Source: Pempheris klunzingeri
Lineage: Eukaryota; Chordata; Actinopteri; Acropomatiformes; Pempheridae
Assembly: GCF_042242105.1 (NCBI RefSeq)
Contig: NC_092019.1
Location: forward strand, 5,608,328 to 5,672,327
DNA: 64,000 nt
Direction: 5' to 3'
Shown: in pieces, positions 16,087 through 28,400 of the stretch
How positions within the stretch are numbered: the stretch's first letter is position 1
Layout: every line of letters begins with the position of its first letter
Translations under genes and position numbers: made by a program
Notes under the pieces: generated by a model
The model's input: only the letters and a program-made list of their open reading frames with translations
Databases searched by the model: none
What the model was told of the DNA's origin: nothing

Positions 16087-19000
16087 ATGGCCAGCAGGAG
16101 TCCCACCCTGAGCCGGGAAGGTGAGGATTCAGCACCTGGGACCCCTGAGATAACCCCCACCCGGGGCGATAACACCCAGCCGGGACCTGATGTCTTCTGC
16201 AAGCTGTGCCTTAGCGAGCAGCCGTCAGCAGCCACCAGGGAACTGCAGAGCTGCAACTGTGTCTTCTGCACAGTGGTAAGAAAAACTACCAGAACCAGTT
16301 TATTCCAGACATTTACACTCACAGATGCTCACATCCAGGTGTTTTTTTAGCAGGTCAGGGTTGTTTCAGGTCTCCAAAACACAGCACAACACATTAGTCG
16401 CTATGGAAATCAAACCTGGGTTACTCAAGGCTAAATCTGGATTATCATGATCTACTCGTGTCCATGCATTTAGTCACTCTCTGTAGGCGGTGAAGATTTC
16501 ACAAAAGTGATCCAACCGCAAACTTTTCTTTGGGCAATTTAGGCAAATCTCCGTTGTTTGAATTCCTTAGAATTCAATGTTGCTCTTTATTGCAGCACCA
16601 TTTCCTGCTCTAAGGTCTTGAAATAGATTAGATAGATATCTCTATTACGGCTTCAGTTAAATGAAGTGGTTTCAACACAGGGCCACATTTACTTTCTTTG
16701 TCTTGTCCTTGGAAATTTTTGTGATATGTCATAGCTGTTGACATGTTTTAACAACTTCATGGAGCTCACAAACATTTCCCAGAGGCCTTTTCAGGCGTTT
16801 TATGACAGAACAAGTGCTATCACTACAATATAGAGCTATAGTATTTATAACAGAAGTCCAGCACCATACACTGCTCATGTCTAATACGTGCCCGGCCTAT
16901 CGAAACTGTGATGTTGGTGTTATGCCCTGACACACAGAGGTTGCCAGATAGTGGCAGGTGTTAATCTCTGTCCAGGCTAGCTAAGTTGTCAGTGTTGTAC
17001 GCTCAAGGTCACACAGATAAAACACACACACATACACAGCGTCATGGGGAGAGAAGGAAGGAAACTGATACAGTAAACCTCGCTTATCAGTTGGACTTTA
17101 TTTTATAAACCTGAAATACAATATCTCCTCCAGTCTCGTCCAAGAGCACAGACTATTGCTTGTTTTGTTTTGTTTTCTAAATTCCAGTTCAGTCTTTGGA
17201 TGGTTGTGCTTTGTGAGAAAGCACATGATGAGCACAGGTTTGCACGTAAAAATGAGTCAAAAAACACATGCAAGACTTTTTGTCTTCCACAGAAAAGTTA
17301 CATTTATATGTTTTTTATTTTCTGTTCCTCAATACTGTCTGCCATTGTGTAATGTTTGCTCAGTCCTCTTCCTCAGAGCTGAGGCAACCCCTGACTTTTG
17401 AGGTGTAAATGCTGATAATAAACTCATGTCGCATTTGGTTTACCCTGTTTGCACAACCGCTCCTTTTCCTGTTTTCTTTTGCTTTTGATGTGTCATGAAT
17501 GTTCTGTATAATTTTTCACTGAGCGTGGACAGTAAAGACAATATTTATTATGATATATTGTGAAGTTGTCACTGTTACAAGGGTATGACATCCAGACTAA
17601 TGCTGCTGTGTTGTTTCTCCCCCTCCAGTGTCTGCAGGAGTATGTTCACCTGGCCATCGTGGAGGGTGGGGGGGCGCCCATCACCTGCCCAGATATGGCC
17701 TGCAGCAAGACTGGAGCGCTACTGGACTCAGAGGTATGCTCCGTTTAAAACCAGCAGTACGTAGGTCATGAGTGAAACCAAAAAAAGACTTCAGAGGCCA
17801 TGAAATACAAAATAATAATGTCTCTTTGGAATATTCCTTTAATTTCTAAGTTGCTGGCTACTTCAAGCAAACTTCAAGATCTAAGTCCAGTACAGCTGGA
17901 TTTTCACTCACATTTCTGAGGAAATTCTTGTTGCTTTTGTATTTTGAGCAGTCAGACAGAAAAGGAAAGTCCTTGAGCTGTCACATATTGTAGATACCAC
18001 ACAGGGAATACGTAAGAGAGGACGCTTAAACTGCTGATACACAAACAAATGGAATTTTTCCTCCTCAGTTCCTCATTTGTAATGTTTTTCTTATTTAAAT
18101 ACAATTGTGTCACGACACTTATTGTTAGAGAAGCCTCTTTAACTAGTGCTCATATGCCTTCCCTCTAAAGTAGAATGGATTTTATTGTTGTATTTTCTAT
18201 CCTGTTACTCAATAATGAAATTAGGCAGATGTTAGACAAACTAAACTAAAATGTACAGCAAGCAGTTTTGATAATTAATTTAATCTGACAATTGTTCTTA
18301 AAAATTGGAATAAAAAAAAAGCCTTCTGGCCTTGTAACTAATCTGCTGCTGTAAGCTAATATTGGTTTAAGGACACATCTTCAGTATTTGCAGACCTTTG
18401 CAAGATTTTTGTCGTGAATCGTATGCAGATGTCATCTTGGAACTTTTTATTACGACATTAAAAAACCTTTAAATTTTTTTTACTCCCAGTGTCCTTAAAT
18501 GCCCTAAATACTGAGGTGTCTTAGAAATAACGCAGCAAATTACAGTTACTGAGTGATCAGTTGATCCTGGATGATCTTTAAACTATTAGCGACCACTCAA
18601 AATAGCCTCAGTTTAATCTTGACCATCATGTATTTTTGTATTTTATGCATTTGGGTTTTGAAAAAGATGCTGTATTTTCCTTATTTGTTTCTTGCATGCG
18701 CGCAGAATTCATTGTCAAAGCCCTGAGTAAATAAAACATGACCGAAGCCCTTTTCTGTGCTGTGTCACTGCAGATAGCTTGCTTGGCCCCAGAAGATCAG
18801 GTGGAGCTGTATCAGCGTCTGAAGTTCGAGAGAGGTGGGTATTGTTGCATTAGCATGCCGATGACCGGTGACAGGTATTGGGCTATTTCAGGTCGCGCTT
18901 CAGCTGGTGCCGAGCCACACATGCCTGGAATAGTGTGTGACCAGTGGCCCTTTATTCTATTCTGCTGGAAGGTTGGAGGCTCAGTTCAACTAAACATTAT

Positions 19001-22000
19001 CAGCAGGAAATTCAATACCAAATGCTCCAAGAGGTTCATGTCACTGTTCACTTAAACTGGAAATAATGAGCCTTCCAGTTAAATAAATTGTTTGACCTAT
19101 GTGTACCCGATTGCACCATAAGTTGTGGAAATATTTATATCTGCACTGGAGAACAGAAAGAGAATAACTGTTGAAATAGGTTTCTGTTGACATTTCCAAA
19201 TTGCAAACTGAGGTTAGTTTGCCTTGTAGCTATATTGGTCTTTTCCACTTGTACAATAACATAACACTGAGAAGTCCACGATAGCTATTGTTTACTGTGG
19301 TCATAAATCAGAAAGACTCATAATATTGGAAGTATAATGAAGTGCAAAGTACAGGCTGTTTTGCAGTAATGTTTGCTTTCTGTTATGATTCACAATCACA
19401 GTATGAGCTGGTGACGGGGAGCTGAGTCAGATCATGGAAGCTCCAGTTTTTGCTGTGGTTGCGTCAGAATTTTTTGAACTTTATTTGAATTCCTACCTTT
19501 CTGCTAGAAATAAACTATGTAGAATAAAAGTTTTTTTTGTAGATAACCAATTAGAGATGAGAACAATCCATTTATGTTTTTATCCATGCTAAGCAGAGAT
19601 GGCATCAGTCTGTCCACCGCTTAGGCCTAGACAGAAGTATCTTCTTTGGATATCAGCTGGATCTCCATGAAATTTGGTGCATCCCTGTCCCCCTCCGGAT
19701 GAATTGACTAACTGCTCAGTTACTTCATGTTTGCGTCAGAAACGCACAGTCACACCCCCCCTTTCCTTTCTGCAGGAGTGAAGTTGGACCCGAGTAAAGC
19801 CTGGTGCCCGGTGCTTGAATGTCAGGCAGTGTGCAGCTTGCAGCTGAGCACCGAGGGCGAGCCCGCCGCTGTGCCCTGCCCGACCTGCCACGCCGTCTTC
19901 TGCTCCGGGTGCAGAGGGCCCTGGCAGGATGGCCACACCTGCCCCGAGCGCCAGCCAATGATCTCACCTTCACCCTCACATGAAAGCAGGTCAGTCAGCC
20001 AGCTGTTTGGTCAGCCACCCGCCGCCTGTCTGAGCTGCTCTTTGAAAACGATACTGCGCTGAAAGCAGGATGAGTGTGTTAGTTGAGGGCACAAGGGAGT
20101 CTGCAAAGAAACACTTGTTGCTCCTGTAAACACGCTGGTAAATGAATCATAATTGCATTAATGGGTTTTATTGCACGGCTTTGTTGAATACTCAATTCTG
20201 ATTGGTCAATTACAGCATTCTGCGATTCTGTGTAGCAGTGTAGTGTTGCTATGGACACAGTAAAATCATTTTTAAGTCAATGAAGTAATTTTTAAATCAG
20301 TATTTTATGTCAAGTGATTGATTTCTTTAGTATGAAGTCATGGAATAAGTGGGATAATCTACAGCGAGCCGGCCTTTACCGCAAAACGAACCCCGACTGG
20401 GTGACGCATCCTGAAGCATCCTTACTTATTCACTATTCAACTTAAACTATAAAAGTGGAGGCATATAATTACTTTGTCAAGATATGATGCGTATTAACTT
20501 TCACTGTTCGCCTTCCATTTAATGTAAACAGACCTGAAAAAAACAGATATTGTGTCGGGATGTTTACACTGAATGAATAATGATAGTAGTTCCTCATCTC
20601 ACAGCGGAGGCCCTGAGGAAACGTAAACATTATTTCAGGATTAATAGCTTAGTATTCCTCAGCAGTGCCCTCTGTGCTGTCCCTGTTGTACGGCGACATT
20701 ACTGTGCTGCTCTGTGCTGTGGCTCTGCCAGACTGACTGATGTCATTGGGGAGTCACTGACTTATATTGGAATTCCATTGTCTCTGTGCCAAAGGGGGGA
20801 GGAAGAGGAGGAGGGTGGGCACCCAGCCAGCCAGTCAGTCCACTGTACAGAAGGAGCCTGTGCACTGCAGTGAAGCGGTGGTCTCTGCAGTGTGCTGTGG
20901 AGGATGGAGCAGGCATGAGGAGAATGAAGGGAACTTTAAATTTGAACTTGATAAAACATTTGCCTCAGCCTGCAGGTTTAGTCATCAAACACAAGGCTGT
21001 TGTACCAGGACTTCATGCAGTATTTCAGAAATAGTTTTTGACTATCATGTATTATTTTTTATATTTTCACAATTAGTTTACCAATTTCATTCATTTAATC
21101 TACCCACATCATGATCTAAGTGTTGTCTCAAAGCCTGCTCTACACTTGCTTGACAGCCATTCTGAAATGCCATTTAGTTTTCATTTAATTGTTCAATCTT
21201 TTGGTTCAAGTCATCTGTTTTTTCGTGATTCACCAGCAGTGAGTGGCATATTCATTATGCTAACTACATCTCCAGTCAACACAGAAGTAGTAATGCTTGC
21301 AAGGATTTTTCCACATCTATCGAAGAGGCATGCTTATTTGAAAATGATTCCTCATCATACACATCAACTTGTTTGTGGCAAATAATTAACCCAGTTCAAA
21401 CTCTTAACTCTGCCGCTAAATAAAGATTTCACACTCTGCCCAGAGACTCTTGAGCCCCGTTTGCTGCCTACCTGATGTCTCTCCTGCGTCACTCTCCCGA
21501 TACACAGGGCCCGCTCCGGCAGCGACTCCGACATGCCCATCAAGCAGTGTCCCATGTGTGGTATCTACATCGAGAGGAACCAGGGCTGTGCACAGATGCT
21601 GTGTAAGAGCTGCAAACACACCTTCTGCTGGTACTGCCTGCAGAATCTGGATGTGAGTCTCCCCTGCTGCCCAACACACAGATGTGATGCATGGTTTTGA
21701 ACACAAGCTCACAAACTATTCTACCAAGCCACCTGTTTAGAATCTATTCTAAGAATCTATACTTTTTATAGCCAACTTTACATCTCTGCTTCACTATCTT
21801 AAGCTTGTGTTTGAATATCCTCTGTCATTGGTTCTTAGTAGATTTCTTGTCTGAACATGTGTGTTTTCTAATCGCAGGGTGATATTTTCCTGAGGCATTA
21901 TGATAAGGGACCATGCAGAAACAAGCTGGGACACTCGAGGGCCTCGGTTATGTGGAACAGAACCCAGGTGAGGCCGCTCAGCACACAGCAGAGCAGACAT

Positions 22001-23347
22001 ACAGTGTTTAATTTCAGGGTTGTGCTGACGCTGTTACTGTCTGCACAAATTAGCCAGCAGAACCAGTCATCCGTGGGCGGTAGGTTAGTGCATGCATGGG
22101 TTAGGGTTTTAATAAAACTGTGCCATCACGGTAAAGATTTTGGACTTCATCCCAGCTGCACTGCCGACCCAGTTTGTCACTGTTGAAATACTCCCCAGTG
22201 ACGACATTACAGCAACTCACACAGGACGGTAAAAACGTCTATTCCAGCATGTTTCACTTAATTGTAAATAAAACAAAAGCTGAAAACGGTGCGTAACTCC
22301 ACTCTCATTCACCATCAGAGCACATTTATCAGCTGCGCTCTGTTCACCAGGTGCTACATTTATTGCTGAATTTCCCCTTCAAAAGACCCACAAAGTCTTT
22401 GTTAGCTTGTTGTTTTTGGTTTGTTATTTTCCACCAGTCTGCCAAAATGGTCCTTTATCAGACATTAAGCTGAACTAATCCTAGCACTAATCTCAAATTC
22501 CTGCCCTGTAATGACGTCATCCGTTCAACAAAATGATTGGTCGCCAAACCTACTTTCTTTTCACCCACCCCCCTTCCCCGATGCCACTATCACATGATTA
22601 GTATCAAGTTTACAGTGAGCCTCTTGATTGCGTTTTGGTGCGTCTGGGTTGGTGCGTGTATGGAGAGTCGAAGTACAGTTGTGCTTGCAAAACAACTTGT
22701 GACAGACTTGGTTACACCCTTGCCTAACAGGTCCTATAAGTTTTGCAATCTGCTTGTCACAAATTCCTCTGCCACTGTAACTCCTTCATTGCTGCCTCCA
22801 AATGCGGTAACAGACACATAAAGTTTTCTGTGTGCAGCATTTATATCACACATTTTCTAAATTTAGATTTAGATAGTTGACAATACTGATTATTGATATA
22901 TACTACATGGCCCAAAATATATGGACATTCTAAAGTGCTTAGCTCAAAAAAGCCTTCAATTCAATTCAATTCAATTCAATTTTATTTGTATAGCCCAATA
23001 TCACAACAGAGTGTCTCATAGTGCTTTACAAAGTTCACTGTACTAAACATACACCAAAGTATGTGGACAGAGGTGTCCATACACTTTTGGCTATATGATG
23101 TAGAACTATAGGACATGATGTAGAGTATTAGAAGTGTAAAAAAAAATATCTAATTGTCAGATAAGTAGCACTATGTTGTAGTATACCGTAGTAAATGAAA
23201 GATTAGTGCAGCCTTTAAGCTGTTGTGGTGCTGTCCTTCAGGTGGTGGGGATCCTGGTGGGGGTCAGCATCATTGTGCTGGTGACGTCTCCCCTCCTTCT
23301 GCTGGCCTCGCCCTGCATCCTGTGCTGCGTCTGCAAGCCCTGCAGTG

Positions 23348-23379
<32 letters not shown>

Positions 23380-23412
23380 GACCTCAGCCAGCCAGACTCT
23401 TCCACATCATAG
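16087..23412 (+). CDS. rnf144b: RBR E3 ubiquitin ligase RNF144B
   Basis: RING-between-RING ligase that passes ubiquitin through a Cys thioester; membrane-anchored. Exons: 16087-16275, 17629-17733, 18774-18834, 19776-19989, 21508-21652, 21878-21967, 23242-23412; 324 residues, somewhat longer than mammalian RNF144B. RING1 starts at C38/C41 with C56, C58, C61, C64, C83 and C88. The IBR lies around 119-175. The Rcat domain begins CPMC (204-207), with the expected catalytic Cys at 217 (GCAQ). [20 protein letters not shown] follows, then a membrane helix at about 270-296. Features such as [24 protein letters not shown] and SPCILCCVC favour RNF144B over RNF144A. Odd points: a longer Ser/Thr/Pro-rich N-terminus and a lysine tract (305-314) coded by an AAG repeat. 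It precedes the xylose isomerase gene on the same strand. Confidence 0.93.
19586..19715. repeat. Interspersed repeat fragment
   Basis: Contains GGATCTCCATGAAATTTGGT and GGATGAATTG in the same order as the dispersed repeat also seen at 15215-15450. It lies just upstream of the IBR-coding exon of rnf144b. Confidence 0.45.
22899..23103. mobile_element. MITE-like element with a nested repeat
   Basis: The ends form imperfect inverted repeats: TACTACATGGCCCAAAAT at the left, and at the right TTTTGGCTATATGATGTAG, whose complement reads CTACATCATATAGCCAAAA. Both arms continue into TATGGACA. This terminus type is frequent in teleost Tc1/mariner-like MITEs. Inside sits a second repeat (about 22955-23034), which starts with (AATTC)n and continues TTTTATTTGTATAGCCCAAT, a known dispersed teleost motif. 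Located in the last intron of rnf144b. Confidence 0.55.
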
Positions 23413-23768
23413 CAGCTCCTGCTCTCATCGGCCCAGCCCACGGTCACTCCACGAACCTCACGAGGCCCAAGGAAACCAAGACAAGAAAAGAGTAAAGAGA
23501 GTACGTTTTCACGACTCGACAGACTGGGAGCCTTGTCAAATGGTTCAGTAATGTCGTCTGGATCAACAAGCGAACACTTTCATCTTAAAGCTCGTTGAGA
23601 GAGCTGCTCGAAGATTACTCTTGAGTTACAAGAGTGTGTACTTTATAGGGTGGATTTGTAAATATGAGGATAATGAATGTAAGTAACTCACCCAGTTGTT
23701 TTCAGATGCACAACAGGTAGTGAGGAGAGGACGGCGGCTTCCTGGACAGGGCTTTTGTTATTGCCCAC

Positions 23769-23774
<6 letters not shown>

Positions 23775-23813
<39 letters not shown>
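23775..23813. repeat. (CA)n microsatellite
   Basis: About 19 uninterrupted CA units in the rnf144b 3'UTR. Confidence 0.95.
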
Positions 23814-23816
<3 letters not shown>

Positions 23817-24311
23817 GTTCAAAGTGCAACGCCACCCTCATGTGCCAAACATCATGATGCCAAACCAGAGGTGTTAGGTGCTCAAGTGCCTCGCTCTACA
23901 GTGCCTGGTGCTTGGTCGTATTTGTTTTGCCTTCCATTCTATTTTTATCTTATGCAAAAAGTTTAGCATTAAAAAAATGGACAGCCGGATCACACAGAAC
24001 TGTAAAATCCCTTAACAATGCAAAACATTGTTTCATAATGGGAGAGGCCACGCAGCATCAGTGTGCACTGTATATTCTGTACTGATATGAAATATGACAG
24101 GGCTTCAATGGTGCATAGAGAACTTTTCCTCTGCAAATGTTTGTTGTTTCCACCTGGTTTCAGACCAAAGGCTTCAGAGGATAACGTGTACTTTTCTAAA
24201 GTGTGTTCATACGTATTTATGGGTTATGTGTGTATGAGGTCCTGTTATAATTTCTATGTTTCTTTTGATGTTTCTGCATCAGATATTTTATAAAAGCGCC
24301 ATTGTAATTGA

Positions 24312-24317
24312 AATAAA
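24312..24317 (+). terminator. rnf144b: rnf144b poly(A) signal
   Basis: Canonical AATAAA about 900 nt after the stop codon. It is the first canonical signal I see downstream of the last exon, with a T-rich segment following at about 24339. Confidence 0.6.
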
Positions 24318-24454
24318 CCTGCATCTGATAGTGGTGTGTTTTTCTTGTGACATTTACCATCTCATGGCTCACAGCTTCACTGTGAGCACTGAGCCTGAAG
24401 TTGCCACAACAGGAGAAGCAGCATCTTGTTGTCGTTGTGGAAATGTAGAGGTGC

Positions 24455-24553
24455 TATAAGTATATATACTATTGCAGTGATACATTGACATTTTTCTGGG
24501 AGCCTTGAACTAACTCAGCTGCAGTTTTACTGAAGCCCTCCCTCTCTGGGCAA
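24455..24553 (+). promoter_or_regulatory. Candidate promoter and leader exon of xylose isomerase gene
   Basis: A TATA-like stretch CTATAAGTATATATAC (24455-24470) is followed about 80 nt later by a consensus donor, GCAAG|GTAAGT at 24553/24554. There is no usable ATG between them, so this would be a non-coding first exon spliced to the exon around 24900-25007. This is inferred from motifs alone. Confidence 0.35.
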
Positions 24554-24979
24554 GGTAAGTCTATTTGCATTGCACCTTTAAACAGCATTTCAAAGGGCTT
24601 CACGTGAGCCATAAAGACATTAACACAAGCTACACAAGAAGCACGAGACATTGTAAAAAGAGTTCTGTAAATAGGATTTAAAAGGAGAGAAATGAAACGG
24701 GATAGAAAATAGAGTCATTTAGATTAAACGGTAGAATAAGAATTGCACTCATGTAATAAATTAACTTTTCGCTACTTTTAATAAATTAAAAGTAAAAATA
24801 AATTTTAATAAATTAAAAGTAGCGACCAACACGTAAATCTTCAGTCCTGATTGAAACAAACGGGATTTAACAGGATTCAGTGACCTCTTGTGTGTCAGCA
24901 GAGAACTGCGCTCCAGTCTTGGAGGAAGGACGTGGACCTGCAGTCTGTCTGCACGAACTGTGGAAGTTTGGATCCAGAC

Positions 24980-25210
24980 ATGGCAGCACAGCTGGAGTTC
25001 TTCACGGGTAAATCCTACCATGTCTGCTCAAAAGTTCTCCTTACAGAGTGTGTGTGTGAGTGTGTGTGTGTGTGTGTGTGTTTCTGCTGTGGACAAAGTA
25101 TCCGGTGTGCAGCGAGCCGTAAACAGTGAAGGCCGAACTGGAGTTCTGCAACAGTCACGTCCACGTTGAATAGATCTGCCCAAACGCGTCTGTTTGTCCT
25201 CTCGCCTTTG

Positions 25211-25242
<32 letters not shown>

Positions 25243-25416
25243 ACAGAAACAGTGGGCTGTGTGCATGTTTCATTATCACACAGCCAAAGGAGCTAATTCA
25301 TTGAATGTTGCATAACATTTCTGCTGCACAGGCATTCCCAAGATCCCATATGTGCCCAGTGCTGGGGCAGGAGAAGTCCTGTGCTTCAAACACTATAATG
25401 CTGAAGAGGTAAGAGT

Positions 25417-25454
<38 letters not shown>

Positions 25455-28400
25455 ATACACACTGTGTATCCTTTCACTTTGTCTCCCGTTTTGCAGTTTG
25501 CACTTTGCACATATCATATCTAATTGTTAAAGTCTATTCTGTATAGTTTCACTTCACCTCACACACTGTGACACTTTTCACAAATTTGTACTTTTCAATC
25601 TGTACTTTTTGTTTTAAAAAGGGACAGACTATTTAATTTAATTGTATTTTATTGCGTCTAAGTTTCTGTTCAATTTTGTATTTCAATATTTTGTATTGTT
25701 GTGACTTGACCTCTGTACCGCACTCTGGCACAACAATTTCCTCCGGGATAAATAAAGTCATTCTTATTCTTATTCTTATTCTTATTCTTATTCTTACACT
25801 GCATAAGTCTTGTGTATGCAGTGATTGAATGGGTTAGTGTTACGTGAGGCTTCTGCTCAGAGGTCAGTGCTCCTGTGTGCAGGTGCTGCTGGGGAGAAAG
25901 ATGGAGGACTGGCTGAGGTTCTCCGTCTGCTACTGGCACTCCTTCTGTGGAACTGGTACGGTAACAGCTGCCCCAATACCCACAGCCTGTCAGCCATCAC
26001 ACAGCCAGTGGTAGTGAATAATATCAGGCTCAGGAATTACACTGTGAACACTCAGGAGGCTGCTGAGTTTTATGATGATGTTGTTCTAGATGAGTAGAAT
26101 CACTAGTTTAAATTGGAGTTAGCTGATGTGTGGTTTGTTCTGCATTATTACCAAGTTTTGTGTTTCTCAGGCGCTGATCCTTTTGGGTTTCAGACCCTCC
26201 ACCGTCCCTGGAATGAGGGAACTCCCCTGGAATCTGCCAAAAAGCGACTCCGGGCTGCTTTTGAGTTTTTCACCAAGCTTGGTGTGAGGGAAATCATTTT
26301 ACCATGAAAGTCACACTCACACACAGCTGATTAGAATAAATAAGTTATTAGTGGTGGAAAGTAACTAAATGCATTCGCTCATTGACTGTCCTTCAGTACA
26401 CTTCTGAGCTACTCTTACTGGAGTATTTCTATTTTCTGCTATTTCTTCTTTACTACAATTCACAGGTGAATATTGTACTTTTTATTTGATGATTTAAGTT
26501 ACTAGTTATATCAACTTAATGATAGAAACTACAATCAACAAATGAAATATAATGTAAAATTATAGGTTGAGTATTCACTCAGTTGTTAAATGTATCCCAC
26601 CATTACCAGCCTCAGAATCAAAGCAATGAACACATTGATGCATAAATGATTATGATCCAGTAATATAATAACTGTTATTCTGAAATGGACCTTTCTGCCT
26701 AATGAATACTTTTACTTTTTTATGTATATTTTGATGGTAATACTTTTGCACCTTTATACTGAATTAAAAGTTTAGATACATGATTTTTACTCATAACAGA
26801 GTAATTTATTTCTACACTGCTACTTTACTTAAATACAAGATCTGAGTACTTCTCTATCTCTGTAAACTACATTGTGTGTTTCCTTTGTGACCTTTGCTTA
26901 TTTTCACAGGTGAAATATTACACATTTCATGACAGGTAATTGACCATTTAAGTTCTTAAAAAATGCTTTTTTTGACAGGTTTCAACTGAAAATGGTTTAA
27001 ACAAACAGACTTAGATTATTATTATTTATTATTATTATTATTAGATTATTTATGTAGCACCAGCAGGACATAATCATGATGGTTGTGTGGGAATAAAATC
27101 CCTAAAGCCTTTATTCTTAAACCCCTTACAATAAATACATTTGATAGTATTTAAAACTAATGGAATCTAAAGTATTTGCTGTTTCTTGTGTATCCCAATC
27201 CTCTGATTAATGTCTGTCCTGTTTTCTGCAGGGATATGGCTCCTGAGGGCTCCACCCTGGAGGAGTCCAACAGGAATTTGGATGAAATAACAGACCTGGC
27301 TCTCCAGCTGCAGAGCCAAACTGGAATCAAGGTCCTGTGGGTCACCTGCAACCTCTTTGCTCACCCAAGGTGAGTGTTTTATTCAGAAAACCTGACAGTC
27401 GAAGCCTGGGGTTTAGCAGGAGATTTATGTTCATTTAGGTTGTAAAATATTGTGATGTACACTTTTTATTTATGTGCCAGGTACATGAATGGTGCAGCCA
27501 CCAACCCAGACTGTCACGTTCTGGCCTACGCTGGTGCTCAGGTTAAGAAGGGGCTGGATATCGCCAAGAAACTGGGTGCAGAAAATTTTGGTATGAGGGA
27601 CTTGATGCTGTCTAAGATGTCGATATGTTAAATGCACCAATGTTATCTACCCACCTCACGGTATATTTGTCTCCTCAGTGTTTTGGGGAGGAAGGGAAGG
27701 TTTTATTTCCATCCATAACACTGATGTTGCTGCTGAGCTGAAGCACATGGCCAACTTCTTCAAAATGGCTGTCAGTAAGTGTGCACATGAAAATATGTTT
27801 GACTCCAAATCTGAGTTTTGGTCAGGATGTGTGACACTCTCAGTTTGGCATCTGTGTATTTGCCACCAGAGTATAAAGAGAAGATTGGGTTGAAGTGCCA
27901 GTTTCTTATCGAACCCAAGCCTAAGGAGCCCTGCAAACACCAGTATGACTATGGTAAGGTATTTGTATGAGGTGGTTATCCATATCCAGTATATTACTTG
28001 CAGTAGATGCATGGCATTCAAACTAAGCAATGCAGTGTAGGCTGGGGCAGCAGAAAACCAGAAAAGCAGACCAGAAACTCCTGTAATCTGTGAGGTAAAA
28101 ATACTGTTTTTGTCTCGTAGCTTTAAAGAGAAGAGGAGAAAGAGAAAACGGCTCCAGTTCCCTGTATAGGTGTCTGATGGCAAAGTGATAATATTCTGAA
28201 CATTGCATACATTTTAATTGATATTAAGATTTTTAGGTGGGCCTTTAAGGGAACTGAAACATGTTTTTCTGCTGACCCTGTGAACATCATTGGACGTGTG
28301 CTGACATCCATCTACTGCAGGTGACACGCTGACAATGGTAGTAGTACCTCTGAACTATTCCTTTTAATGACGCAGTTTGCTCTCTTCTATAGATGCTATG

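Noticed and set aside
24888-25169. Frames rich in VCVCVC or HTHTHT around TG/CA tracts
   Set aside because: Translations of microsatellites; similar artefacts occur at 25298-25510, 53159-53404 and 60734-61068.
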